In this document: positions 6,671-14,996 of the stretch, one piece after another
Position numbering within the stretch: the first letter of the stretch is position 1
Layout of the letters: the number at the start of each line of letters is the position of its first letter
Made by a program: the position numbers and the translations under genes
Source of the DNA: Lachnospiraceae bacterium
GTDB taxonomy: Bacteria; Bacillota; Clostridia; Lachnospirales; Lachnospiraceae
NCBI GenBank assembly: GCA_009779895.1
Contig: WRBB01000021.1
Coordinates: forward strand, 1 to 46,243
Direction of reading: 5' to 3'
DNA length: 46,243 nt
Notes under the pieces: generated by a model
Told to the model about the DNA's origin: nothing
What the model saw: only the letters and a program-made list of their open reading frames with translations
Database searches by the model: none

Positions 6671-7432
6671 ATGCGACCCATAAAAATTGTTCTTTGTGAT
6701 GCCAATGCCCAGTATCGAATGTTCTTTTATAAAATGTGCAAAGAAATTAAAGAGCAAAAACATATTCAACTAAAAATGAAAGCGTATGAACATGGAAATG
6801 CCTTGCTGTTTGACTTTGAAGACAGCAAAATCATGTCAACTGTAGACATTGTATTTTTAGAGATTGATCTGCCAAAAAACAATGGGGTTGAAGTGTCCAA
6901 ACGTCTTCGTGAATACGGTTATCAGAACTCAATTATTTTTATTGCAAAATCAGATGAACACTGGCCGGATGCTTTTGATGTAAAGGCCTGTAACTATATC
7001 ACAAAAGATGCCCATATGGAAAAACGCCTTTTAAATATCTTTGCCAAGGCCGTGCAAGAGGCAATCGAAAAGCAAAGCAAAAGCTTGTTATTTTCCTCAC
7101 TGAGTGAGATTCGTAAAATAAATATTGAGGCAATTACCCACTTTGAAATCGCAGATCACTTAGTTTGTGTCTATTATGAGGATGAGATTTTTAAGTTTGT
7201 TTCCTCTTTAACCAAGGTTGAAAACTTACTATTCCATAATGATGATTTTATCCGCGTGAATCGTGCCTGCATTTTATCCATTTCTCACATCAAAAAGTAT
7301 GATGTGAAAACCAGAAAAGCATTTATGTCAAATGGTGCCATTATTTCTGTATCGACCAGGCGCGCCAAAGAATTAATGATGGCTTTTACGAAATGGGAAG
7401 AAATACAGACAACAAAAAGCCGTTGTTCCTAA
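6671..7432 (+). CDS. LytTR-family response regulator with a non-canonical receiver
   Basis: This encodes 253 residues. The start is ATG 6671, set by AAAGGAGG at 6651-6658. An in-frame ATG at 6632 lies upstream of that site. Residues 1-125 form a receiver domain and about 150-245 a LytTR DNA-binding domain (INIEAITHFEIADHLVCVYY, then FIRVNRACILSISHIK). In the receiver, the position of the phosphorylated Asp in the usual FLDI motif is Glu64 (FLEID), the second acidic pocket residue is Ala11 (LCDAN) and the usual Thr/Ser is Ala. The conserved Lys is kept (YITKDA). It may therefore work without phosphorylation. No histidine kinase lies nearby. It probably controls the signal peptidase operon just downstream. 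Confidence 0.88.
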   Translation: MRPIKIVLCDANAQYRMFFYKMCKEIKEQKHIQLKMKAYEHGNALLFDFEDSKIMSTVDIVFLEIDLPKNNGVEVSKRLREYGYQNSIIFIAKSDEHWPDAFDVKACNYITKDAHMEKRLLNIFAKAVQEAIEKQSKSLLFSSLSEIRKINIEAITHFEIADHLVCVYYEDEIFKFVSSLTKVENLLFHNDDFIRVNRACILSISHIKKYDVKTRKAFMSNGAIISVSTRRAKELMMAFTKWEEIQTTKSRCS

Positions 7433-7460
7433 TAAAATGTCTATTTGTTTTGGCATCTGG

Positions 7461-7490
7461 TTAAACGTTTAGCTAATGAAACTTAACGCC
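7461..7490 (-). promoter_or_regulatory. Candidate LytTR-binding direct repeats
   Basis: On the minus strand GGCGTTAAG (7490-7482) and AACGTTTAA (7469-7461) are separated by 12 bases. LytTR/AgrA-type regulators bind two imperfect nine-base repeats with a CGTT-like core and a 12-13 base gap. The pair lies in the 119-base gap between the LytTR gene and the signal peptidase gene. A single related site, ATCGTTTAG, lies at 6607-6615 before the regulator gene itself. Confidence 0.5.
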
Positions 7491-7551
7491 TACGAAAAAA
7501 CACGAACAATCCGGAATCTGTTGATTTACAATGGGAGGAAATAGATATTAT

Positions 7552-8394
7552 ATGGTGTCTCAAAAGCGCAAAAAAGTACGCCAAAAACCACCTAATACAG
7601 ACCACAAAAGGCAAGCAACAACAAATCAAAAACAAAAAACAAATCGGAAGCGAAGCACAACAAACCGAAAAGCACAACCACAGAAACGTTCTGGTGGATT
7701 TTTGTTTTACATAAGCCTTGTTGTGATTTTGGTGTCTGTGTTTTTCCTAACCAGAGGCAACGATGCGGGAATACCCAGACATCTTATGGGATTCTCTGTC
7801 ATGCGAATTCTCACTACCAGCATGCAAAGCGAATTGCCACAGCATTCTTTAATCATCACCAGGCAGGTAGATCCTGCTGAAATTCAAATCGGTGATGATC
7901 TTACCTTTATGGTTGATGAAAATACCACCTTTACGCATCGGGTCATTCTGATTTATGAGAATTACTTGGAAAGCGGGCAACGTGGTTTTCAGACACAAGG
8001 AGTAGAAAATGCGCGGCCGGATAGTAGTATTGTTCGGCCGGAAAATATCATTGGTCGTGTGGTTTGGCATAGCTTCCTTATCGGTAGAACGATGTACTTC
8101 ATAAGAGAGCATGTACTTTTAATTGGCATTTTTGCCGCTTTGTTGATTGCTTTCATCACCACTGTGAAACTTGCTCAAAAACTCAAACATGATGAAATGC
8201 CTATGCGCAACAGAAGGCCTGCAAAGCGCAAGGAAACGAATCATAGGAAACCTATGCGCAGTAGAAAACCTACAAAAAGCAAAGAGACAAATCCTAAAAA
8301 ACCCAATCATGGAAGACCCATGCACAACAAAACATCCATGAATAAAAGAAAACCCAACCATAAAAAATCTATCAAACATGATACACCAAGGTAA
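7552..8394 (+). CDS. sipW: SipW-like type I signal peptidase with cationic extensions
   Basis: This ER/archaeal-type signal peptidase would cleave signal peptides of the exported proteins encoded next to it. It has 280 residues from ATG 7552. An ATG at 7531 overlaps the GGGAGG ribosome site. Residues 1-48 are Lys/Arg/Gln-rich and cytoplasmic. A membrane helix spans about 49-66. Catalytic Ser90 sits in TTSMQSELP and His129 in TFTHRV, His rather than Lys marking the SipW type. A second helix lies at about 189-207. The last about 70 residues are a basic, Asn/Pro-rich tail with internal repeats. Both cationic tails are unusual for the family and may bind nucleic acid, ribosomes or anionic lipid (inference). 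Confidence 0.88.
   Translation: MVSQKRKKVRQKPPNTDHKRQATTNQKQKTNRKRSTTNRKAQPQKRSGGFLFYISLVVILVSVFFLTRGNDAGIPRHLMGFSVMRILTTSMQSELPQHSLIITRQVDPAEIQIGDDLTFMVDENTTFTHRVILIYENYLESGQRGFQTQGVENARPDSSIVRPENIIGRVVWHSFLIGRTMYFIREHVLLIGIFAALLIAFITTVKLAQKLKHDEMPMRNRRPAKRKETNHRKPMRSRKPTKSKETNPKKPNHGRPMHNKTSMNKRKPNHKKSIKHDTPR
8200..8301 (+). repeat. 51-bp tandem repeat in the signal peptidase tail
   Basis: Two degenerate copies (8200-8250 and 8251-8301), each beginning CCTATGCGCA, encode 17-residue cationic units of the form P-M-R-x-R-(R/K)-P-x-K-x-K-E-T-N-x-x-K. A third, more diverged segment follows. This suggests that the C-terminal tail grew by duplication. Confidence 0.75.
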
Positions 8395-8421
8395 GCAGTA
8401 AAAATCACAAGGAGAAAAGAT

Positions 8422-10074
8422 ATGAAACGAAGAAAACAGATGCGAAGACCATCACGGAAACGCAAACTGGCCGTAACGGCATCCGTAATACTAGCCGGTG
8501 CCATGTTATTAACAGGAACCTTTGCTTGGAGTTCTATCTCTCAAAGAGCAACCAATCCACTTGCAGGTGTTTTCGAACAGCCGGACCCCACTGAAGTAAT
8601 TGGCGGACGAATTCATGATCACTTTGATGGTGAAAACAAAGATGTGTTTGCTGAAAACTTTAGTACTGACGAGCCACTACTTGTTCGAATTCGATTATTG
8701 GAATTTATGGAAATTGATGGCGTTAGCGTAGTGACCGGTGCTCAAAGAGATGATTTTGCAACCTGGACTCCCCATATACCCTATGAAACCGTTGACAATA
8801 ATCAAAGCGGAATCCGTGAGTTTGTAGATTGGACTATGGGTGGCAGCACCAACTTTATGCCAACATTTAATCAACGAACAACAGGTGATCGGGCTTTAGA
8901 AACAGATACTTCCGGTATCGCAGTAGACTTTGTTGCCAATGGACAAACAGCCGGTCATTATCGTTATCTGCCGGCAACCCCGGCGGGCCAATCCAATTTC
9001 AATGACGGAAGTGCAAATTTCTGGAACGTTGGTGATGAAGCCAGAGGTTATTTATATACAGACGAAAATGAAGGAAACGAACCAAATATAGGGCACATTG
9101 CCAGAGCAACTCAAACACCACAAGCAGGCATTCCCAATGGTGGAGTAATCATGATGGCCGATTGGCTCAATCCGGCAAATGCATTTTATCGAACCACCGG
9201 CAACTTCTGGGTCATTGATACAGATGGTTGGGCATATTGGGCAACCCTATTGCCCGCCGGAGCTGCCACCAGTTTGTTGTTGGATGCAATCTCAATGAAC
9301 GAACCGGATGAAGCGGATTGGTTTTATGCCATTCATGTAATTGGTCAATTTGCCTCGGTAGATAGTCTGGATGACTGGGATGATGTAAGCGGAATAGACG
9401 GACCTACGCCTTCGGATGATGCATGGGAATTGTTAAATCTAATCAATGCACCTCCACCACCTCCACCGGTTGGTTATATTTTCACCGGAGGAGACTATGA
9501 GTGGATTATTATATCAAACACAATGGGCGCAGGAGGACATGGCACCGGGACGGATCTTTTGGTCACTACCGTTCAATCTTTATGGTTTGGCGCACGCTGG
9601 AATCAACTTCCCAATTCAACCGCAGGTGGTTATTATGCAAGTTACGTACGTAATGCATTTTTGAACGATTTCTTCGCAGACCAGGAATGGGCCCATGGTA
9701 TAGCTGTACAACCAGGTTCCTTGGGCGGAACCGGTTTTGGGCAAGCTGCAGAAGAAAGATCTTCTTTGAACTGGGATGTTCCCGGAGAATTTACCACAAG
9801 CACAGGACAATTGGCAACCGCAAATAATATCGGCGGAAATGGTGCATTCTTATTATCCCGCACAGATGCAAAAAACGCTGCATTCTTTGCAAATGATGCC
9901 GGACGCCAAATTACATATATGGGTGGAGATGCTGCTCATTGGTGGTTACGTACACCACGCACTGCAACTTCTGCTTGGAGTGTAAACTTTATGGGTACCG
10001 TAACTTCCAGCCAAGCAGGCGGCGGTGCAATCAATAGTGTTCGTCCGTTCATGATCTTAACAGAATTACCGTAG
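8422..10074 (+). CDS. Exported SipW-type signal protein with C-terminal DUF6273 domain
   Basis: This encodes 550 residues from ATG 8422 (ribosome site AAGGAG). The N-terminus has a basic stretch, then VILAGAMLLTGTFAW, a SipW-dependent-type signal peptide. Residues about 55-340 carry HDHFDGENKDVFAENFS and LLVRIRLLEFMEIDG, a pattern typical of exported TasA/CPF_0494-like alternate-signal proteins in Clostridia. A Pro-rich linker (about 343-349) leads to a DUF6273 domain (about 351-550) ending in WWLRTP and VRPFMIL. There is no sorting signal, so it may be released or assembled at the surface. It is the first substrate gene after the peptidase. The function of DUF6273 is unknown. Confidence 0.82.
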   Translation: MKRRKQMRRPSRKRKLAVTASVILAGAMLLTGTFAWSSISQRATNPLAGVFEQPDPTEVIGGRIHDHFDGENKDVFAENFSTDEPLLVRIRLLEFMEIDGVSVVTGAQRDDFATWTPHIPYETVDNNQSGIREFVDWTMGGSTNFMPTFNQRTTGDRALETDTSGIAVDFVANGQTAGHYRYLPATPAGQSNFNDGSANFWNVGDEARGYLYTDENEGNEPNIGHIARATQTPQAGIPNGGVIMMADWLNPANAFYRTTGNFWVIDTDGWAYWATLLPAGAATSLLLDAISMNEPDEADWFYAIHVIGQFASVDSLDDWDDVSGIDGPTPSDDAWELLNLINAPPPPPPVGYIFTGGDYEWIIISNTMGAGGHGTGTDLLVTTVQSLWFGARWNQLPNSTAGGYYASYVRNAFLNDFFADQEWAHGIAVQPGSLGGTGFGQAAEERSSLNWDVPGEFTTSTGQLATANNIGGNGAFLLSRTDAKNAAFFANDAGRQITYMGGDAAHWWLRTPRTATSAWSVNFMGTVTSSQAGGGAINSVRPFMILTELP

Positions 10075-10112
10075 TAAATCCTTTACCAGCATAAAAAGTA
10101 AGGAGAGACGAA

Positions 10113-10373
10113 ATGAAACGAAAACAACGTATCAAAAGGTCATCACAGAAACGTAAATTGGCCATCACAATGTCAGTGGTATTAGCCGGTGCCATGTTAT
10201 TAACAGGAACCTTTGCTTGGTGGCTTCGCTCTCCCGGTGGTTCAGAGGGTCAGGTATGGTCCCTCCCTGCAACCCGCGTTGGATCAAACGGTTCTATCGT
10301 GAATGTAAATGCTTCGGGAACCCGAAGTCCGATTCGTCCCGCTTTATGGGTTTCACCGATTCTAAATCCATAA
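10113..10373 (+). CDS. 86-residue mini-protein: SipW-type signal fused to a DUF6273 tail
   Basis: The ribosome site is AGGAG. Residues 1-36 are nearly identical to the signal peptide of the upstream protein (AGAMLLTGTFAW). They run directly into WWLRSPGGSEGQVWSLPATR and end in PIRPALWVSP, the last strands of a DUF6273 domain. The join lies at TTGGTGG (10216-10222), which resembles the DUF6273 codons CATTGGTGG. This suggests that a full-length paralogue lost everything between signal and tail by short-homology deletion. It keeps start, frame and stop, so it may be expressed as a small exported peptide or be a remnant. Confidence 0.65.
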   Translation: MKRKQRIKRSSQKRKLAITMSVVLAGAMLLTGTFAWWLRSPGGSEGQVWSLPATRVGSNGSIVNVNASGTRSPIRPALWVSPILNP

Positions 10374-10392
10374 TCATTCAGAAAGTAGGTAA

Positions 10393-13131
10393 ATGATGAA
10401 AGCGATTAGTAGGACAATTAGTGCAATCGTGACCTTGGTCTTAGTCTTTTCTATGTTGGCTAGTTTGACCTTTGCTTGGTCCAGCCTTTCTCAAAGAGCA
10501 ACAAATATACTAGAGGGCGAGGCTTATCGCCCATGCCCTCTTCCACCTACTTTTTCAGTAGAATTGCTGAAATTTGCCAGAGATTTAACCGGTGAAGTGA
10601 CAGACATCCGATTGGCAGATGCGGCATTTTATTTATTCCGTGTAAATGAAGATAATACTTCCACCCAAATCCGTGGACGCCTTGTCACAGATGTGAACGG
10701 CTCCATCTATATCGAAGATTTAGAACCGGGGAACTACTACTTTTTGGAAACACAAGCACCGGACGGTTTCACCTTTGATACCGATGGAACGGGCAACGAT
10801 ATCACTCGTTATCCTTTTACCGTTACCCCTTACGGTACCATAATCATCACCGGTGAAGAACGTGAAGTTACGGAAGTGCATGTTTACAACCGCCGGATAA
10901 CAAGCTCTTTGGCAATCAAAAAAACGGTTGAAAACGCAGATGGCAGCCCTTTGACACTAGAACAATTGGAGCAAGTATTTGCATTTACAATAACTTTTTC
11001 TGATGGTGGCTCCTATGATTTTCAAATAAATGGAGTCGGACCTGTATTTCCTTTGGCAAGTGGTGGCATTGTAAGGTTGCGCCACGGACAACAAGCAATT
11101 TTTGCGCAAATACCGGTTGGCGTTGTTTACACCGTGGTTGAAACACCTGTGCCGGGCTTTACAATCACCAGCAACAATCACCAAGGTACTATTTTAGAAG
11201 AAAATAATTCTTTGGCAAGTTTCACTAATATTTGGCATGAAAAAGAAACAGGGTACGGCAGACTGCGTGTAACCAAAGAAGTGATTGGTACTGTTTCCAG
11301 CTCTACATTTGCATTTGAAGCTATTTTCGGGACCGGTGAAAATATACAAGTAATTCCTTTCACCTTAACACATGGCGGAGAATGGTTTTCTGAAGAGATT
11401 CCGGTTGGAACCCCTTACATTGTACGTGAAATAGACACTGCCGGCTATATTGCAACGATTTTAGAATTTCGCGGAGAGATTACAAATACAAATGGTGTGA
11501 TTCATTTACCTTTTGTTAATGTATGGGAAGATGAATCTCTCGGGGAATACGGAACCTTGCGTATTCGCAAAACTGTTCTACCGGAACATACCGATACGAC
11601 ATTTGATTTTACTCTGCGCATTGACGATGAAACGCATCATTTTACTTTGCAAAGCAATGAAGATATCTTATTCGAAGATATCCCGCATGGCTCTTTCTTC
11701 ACCGTGGCAGAATTACCCAAAGAGGGGTATCGTCAAAGTTTAATCGAAGCACACGGAACAATTGTTGGTGATATGGAAATTAACATTCATTTTATCAATC
11801 ACAAAATAGAAGAGCCTACAGATTATGTAGACATTGTTGTCAGAAAAATAGTAGAAAATGATATGCCGGATGCCACGATACCATTTCGATTTATTTTAGA
11901 GGTAGAGGGGCAAGAAACACAAACCTTTACGTTACTGGCCGGAGAAAGCATTACTTTTTCTCTTCCGGCAGGTGTAACTTATACCATCACCGAAGCCGAC
12001 GTACCGACGGGTTACGCTTTGATTCATGTTCGCAATGGTCACGGCACAACCGCTTATGGTATCGTTGCGGAATTTACCAATCGTTTTAATGGTAAGCCTG
12101 AGGTAATCCTTATTTCCCACGCTATGGGTATCAATGAGGGGCAGTACTTCCAACCAAACGCAAGAAACCAAATGGAAGATTACATCATTGTCCTGCACTG
12201 GAACATAGAAGCAGGTACACACAGAGCTGTACGCTCCCATCTGATTGTTGAACAGGAAACGGAGGTTGCCGGAGAAACCGTACTTACCCAAAATCGCATC
12301 TGGTATTCAGAGATAATTACGTATGAACTTTGTGTAAACGAACACGCTTTGGAACATGTTCCGGCATATTTGACAGACCTGATTCCACAAGCATTGTTGG
12401 CACAAAATCCCTTGATATTCTTTTATCGGGTATCGGTTGAAATTGACGATTCTGCATTTGACAATGTAACCCGTTATTTCTTTGGTGCAACCGGGTATGA
12501 TTTGAGCACTGATACAAACATTGTTTCAGAAAACAATACAGCATCTATCTGGATCAATGACAATCTAAGAGAACGTGATGCTTATCACAATACCTCCGGC
12601 TATGATCCTTATCAAGAATTATTGCCATTCACGGACGAACCCAGAGAACCACCGGTGGGCGCAGCAACGCTTTCCGGAGAAAAATTCTGGAACCATGGTA
12701 ATAATCCACCGGCGAATCACCCTGATCGCATTGTTATTCTTATCTTAGCCGATGGAGTTTTACATGCAAGACTTGCTTTGGATGCCGGTAGCCAATGGCG
12801 TTGGTCATTGGAAGTACCAAGATACAATTCGGAGGGTGAAGTCATCCTTTGGACAGTAGATGAGGAATACATTCCAGATTATACCAAACGAATCGAAGGA
12901 CACAACATTACCAATACACATGTCTCCGTAAGCATTGGTGAGGGTCCCGGTCTCGGTGGTCCCGGTCCGGATGCCGGCCCGGGTGTTGGCGATAATGACA
13001 ATGGCTTTTTACAAACCGGTGATCGCAATACCATCATGAGCTGGCTCATTGTAATGATAACAAGTTTACTGAGTATTGTTGCTTTAATTGTAACCAGAAA
13101 ATGGGAAAAGAGAATAAACTTAACCCGTTAG
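10393..13131 (+). CDS. Large exported adhesin-like protein with SpaA/Cna-B repeats
   Basis: This encodes 912 residues (ATG 10393, with a second ATG at 10396 better spaced from AGG). After the signal (SMLASLTFAW) comes SSLSQRATN, shared with the 8422 protein. Residues about 55-170 form a SpaA-like prealbumin domain (LEPGNYYFLETQAPDGF). Four related beta-domains follow, opening SLAIKKTVENAD, RLRVTKEVIG, TLRIRKTVLP and DIVVRKIVEN, each with an Asn near its end (TNIW, VNVW, INHK, TNRF) as in isopeptide-forming repeats. A Cna-B domain (LSGEKFWNHG) precedes a Gly/Pro linker. The C-terminus is FLQTGD (872-877), a membrane helix and a basic tail. This is a sortase signal with Leu where Pro is usual. 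No sortase is in the window. Confidence 0.85.
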   Translation: MMKAISRTISAIVTLVLVFSMLASLTFAWSSLSQRATNILEGEAYRPCPLPPTFSVELLKFARDLTGEVTDIRLADAAFYLFRVNEDNTSTQIRGRLVTDVNGSIYIEDLEPGNYYFLETQAPDGFTFDTDGTGNDITRYPFTVTPYGTIIITGEEREVTEVHVYNRRITSSLAIKKTVENADGSPLTLEQLEQVFAFTITFSDGGSYDFQINGVGPVFPLASGGIVRLRHGQQAIFAQIPVGVVYTVVETPVPGFTITSNNHQGTILEENNSLASFTNIWHEKETGYGRLRVTKEVIGTVSSSTFAFEAIFGTGENIQVIPFTLTHGGEWFSEEIPVGTPYIVREIDTAGYIATILEFRGEITNTNGVIHLPFVNVWEDESLGEYGTLRIRKTVLPEHTDTTFDFTLRIDDETHHFTLQSNEDILFEDIPHGSFFTVAELPKEGYRQSLIEAHGTIVGDMEINIHFINHKIEEPTDYVDIVVRKIVENDMPDATIPFRFILEVEGQETQTFTLLAGESITFSLPAGVTYTITEADVPTGYALIHVRNGHGTTAYGIVAEFTNRFNGKPEVILISHAMGINEGQYFQPNARNQMEDYIIVLHWNIEAGTHRAVRSHLIVEQETEVAGETVLTQNRIWYSEIITYELCVNEHALEHVPAYLTDLIPQALLAQNPLIFFYRVSVEIDDSAFDNVTRYFFGATGYDLSTDTNIVSENNTASIWINDNLRERDAYHNTSGYDPYQELLPFTDEPREPPVGAATLSGEKFWNHGNNPPANHPDRIVILILADGVLHARLALDAGSQWRWSLEVPRYNSEGEVILWTVDEEYIPDYTKRIEGHNITNTHVSVSIGEGPGLGGPGPDAGPGVGDNDNGFLQTGDRNTIMSWLIVMITSLLSIVALIVTRKWEKRINLTR

Positions 13132-13144
13132 ACCCAAACATACT

Positions 13145-13190
13145 AACAGGCTAAAAAGATAGCACCTATCTTTTTAGCCTGTTTTATTTT
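13145..13190 (+). terminator. Terminator of the surface-protein operon
   Basis: An 18-bp perfect stem, AACAGGCTAAAAAGATAG (13145-13162) with its complement (13166-13183), closes a three-base loop and is followed by TTATTTT. It ends the operon that runs from the signal peptidase to the large repeat protein. Confidence 0.92.
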
Positions 13191-13219
13191 ACATCATTTC
13201 TTGTTTTTATTCTTTTGAC

Positions 13220-14962
13220 CTAATAAAATTGCTTGCCAAAAATAGCACTTAATTTTTCAACCGCCACTTTTGGTTTGCGATCAGCTGTCAATAAGCCATT
13301 TACCTCCTGCATAACATCTGTCAATTGGGTATAACAAAAGCCACTATATGCACGAGATTTCACAAAAATATCTGTCACCGGCTCCAGCCTTTTTAAAAAC
13401 TCTTCTTCCGTCTTAACTTTACCAAAATAACCCCAATCTTCATCTGCTGTGTCACTAAAAGCAATGCCGCCATACTCCGTCATCAAAATCGGCTGCCCAG
13501 CATACTTACTGCCTGCCGCATACATCATCTTACCTGTCAAACCATGCTCCAAAATCTTTTGCATATCATCATATTTATCTGTATTATCTTGGAAAAGAGC
13601 ATAATCATGTATCGCACAAATATCACAAGCATCCGGTTGTTCCCAACCATCATTGGAACTTACCAATCTGGTTTGATCCAATGATTTTGCTACATAATAA
13701 AGTGCTTGCGCAAAATCTTGCCTTTGCTTATTCGCTACAATACCACGCACGCCCCAACTTTCATTTAAGGTTGCCCAAGTAATAATACAGGGGTGATTGT
13801 AATCCCGCATAATAAATTCTGACATCTCCTTTGTGGCATTGATTACGGCAGTACTATTGTACCGATAAGGACTCGGCAATTCGCCCCAAACCAAAAGGCC
13901 TAATTTGTCCGCCCAATAATAATAACGGGGATCTTCAATTTTTTGATGCTTTCTAGCCCCGTTGAACCCCATTTCCTTGGTCAACTTGATATCATCTATA
14001 ATGGCTTGATCACTTGGTGGTGTCAAAAGAGACGCCTCCCAATAACCTTGATCCAAAATCAATCTCTGGTAATACGGGTTATTGTTTAGTAAAATCCTAC
14101 CGTTTTGAACACTGATTTTTCGCATACCAAAGTAGGTATCCACCGTATCCAACACGTCTTCCTCCAGCAACTCCACTTTTACATCCACCAAATGTGGCTG
14201 CTCCGGTGTCCAAAAAAGATAGTCTGCACAAAGAAAGTCCAAATCTTTAAAAGAAAATGTACCTCTTGCATATCCTTGCTCCGCATAACCGGTCACCGTT
14301 TGTGTAAAAGATGCCATTGGAACCTTGTCCAACGCATAAGATGCCGTCATCACAACTTTTCGTTTTTCATTGGTACTTACAATCACTTCACATTCTGCTG
14401 ACAAAGCATCAATATCCGGTGTCAACTTAATGTGCTTGATATAATCTTTTCCGGTAAACTCCAACCAGACCGTTTGCCAAATACCTGTAGTTGGTGTATA
14501 CCAGCAACCAAATGTCCGACCCTGCCAAGATTGCTTGCCACGTGGTTTGTCCGTTGCCAAACTATCTATCGCCTTTACCGTAATCGTATTCTTGCCCACT
14601 TGCAACCCATGGGAAATATCAAAGGAAAAAGAAATGTGCCCGCCCAAATGATTGCCTATATAAGTATCATTTACCCACACACAAGCCTCATAATCTACCG
14701 CACCAAAATGCAATAATACCGCACCTTTTAGTTGCGCTTCTGTCAATTCTACCACCTTTTGGTACCATACTGCTTCACAATCTGCCCATTGCCCAATGCC
14801 ACTTAATTTTGACTCATAGCAAAAAGGAACCATAATTTTTTGATCAAACTCCGGGAAGATGCTTTCTTTTTCTCCCCCCATATAAAAATCCCATTCACCA
14901 TTTAAGTTCATCCAATTTTTACGCTCAAAATCAGGACGGGGATATTCCGGTCTTGGTATCAT
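13220..14962 (-). CDS. Glycoside hydrolase family 2 enzyme
   Basis: This encodes 580 residues with no signal peptide, so it acts in the cytoplasm. The N-terminal jelly-roll sugar-binding domain (about 1-175, LNGEWDFYMGG) is followed by an immunoglobulin-like domain (to about 280) and a TIM barrel. The acid/base Glu401 lies in TWATLNESWG and the nucleophile Glu496 in PILMTEYGG. The GH2 family includes beta-galactosidases, beta-glucuronidases and beta-mannosidases, and I cannot choose between them from sequence alone. It is the last gene of an operon with a CUT1 sugar ABC transporter, so it probably hydrolyses the imported oligosaccharide. The mannosidase and mannose-type isomerase nearby favour a mannose-containing glycan. 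Confidence 0.9.
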   Translation of the reverse strand: MIPRPEYPRPDFERKNWMNLNGEWDFYMGGEKESIFPEFDQKIMVPFCYESKLSGIGQWADCEAVWYQKVVELTEAQLKGAVLLHFGAVDYEACVWVNDTYIGNHLGGHISFSFDISHGLQVGKNTITVKAIDSLATDKPRGKQSWQGRTFGCWYTPTTGIWQTVWLEFTGKDYIKHIKLTPDIDALSAECEVIVSTNEKRKVVMTASYALDKVPMASFTQTVTGYAEQGYARGTFSFKDLDFLCADYLFWTPEQPHLVDVKVELLEEDVLDTVDTYFGMRKISVQNGRILLNNNPYYQRLILDQGYWEASLLTPPSDQAIIDDIKLTKEMGFNGARKHQKIEDPRYYYWADKLGLLVWGELPSPYRYNSTAVINATKEMSEFIMRDYNHPCIITWATLNESWGVRGIVANKQRQDFAQALYYVAKSLDQTRLVSSNDGWEQPDACDICAIHDYALFQDNTDKYDDMQKILEHGLTGKMMYAAGSKYAGQPILMTEYGGIAFSDTADEDWGYFGKVKTEEEFLKRLEPVTDIFVKSRAYSGFCYTQLTDVMQEVNGLLTADRKPKVAVEKLSAIFGKQFY

Positions 14963-14996
14963 TCTCTAAGTCCTCCTAAACACATAATATTATTTT

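Noticed and set aside
11932-12291. A 119-codon leftward frame inside the large repeat protein.
   Set aside because: It is a shadow of the repeat protein's codons, with no promoter or ribosome site.
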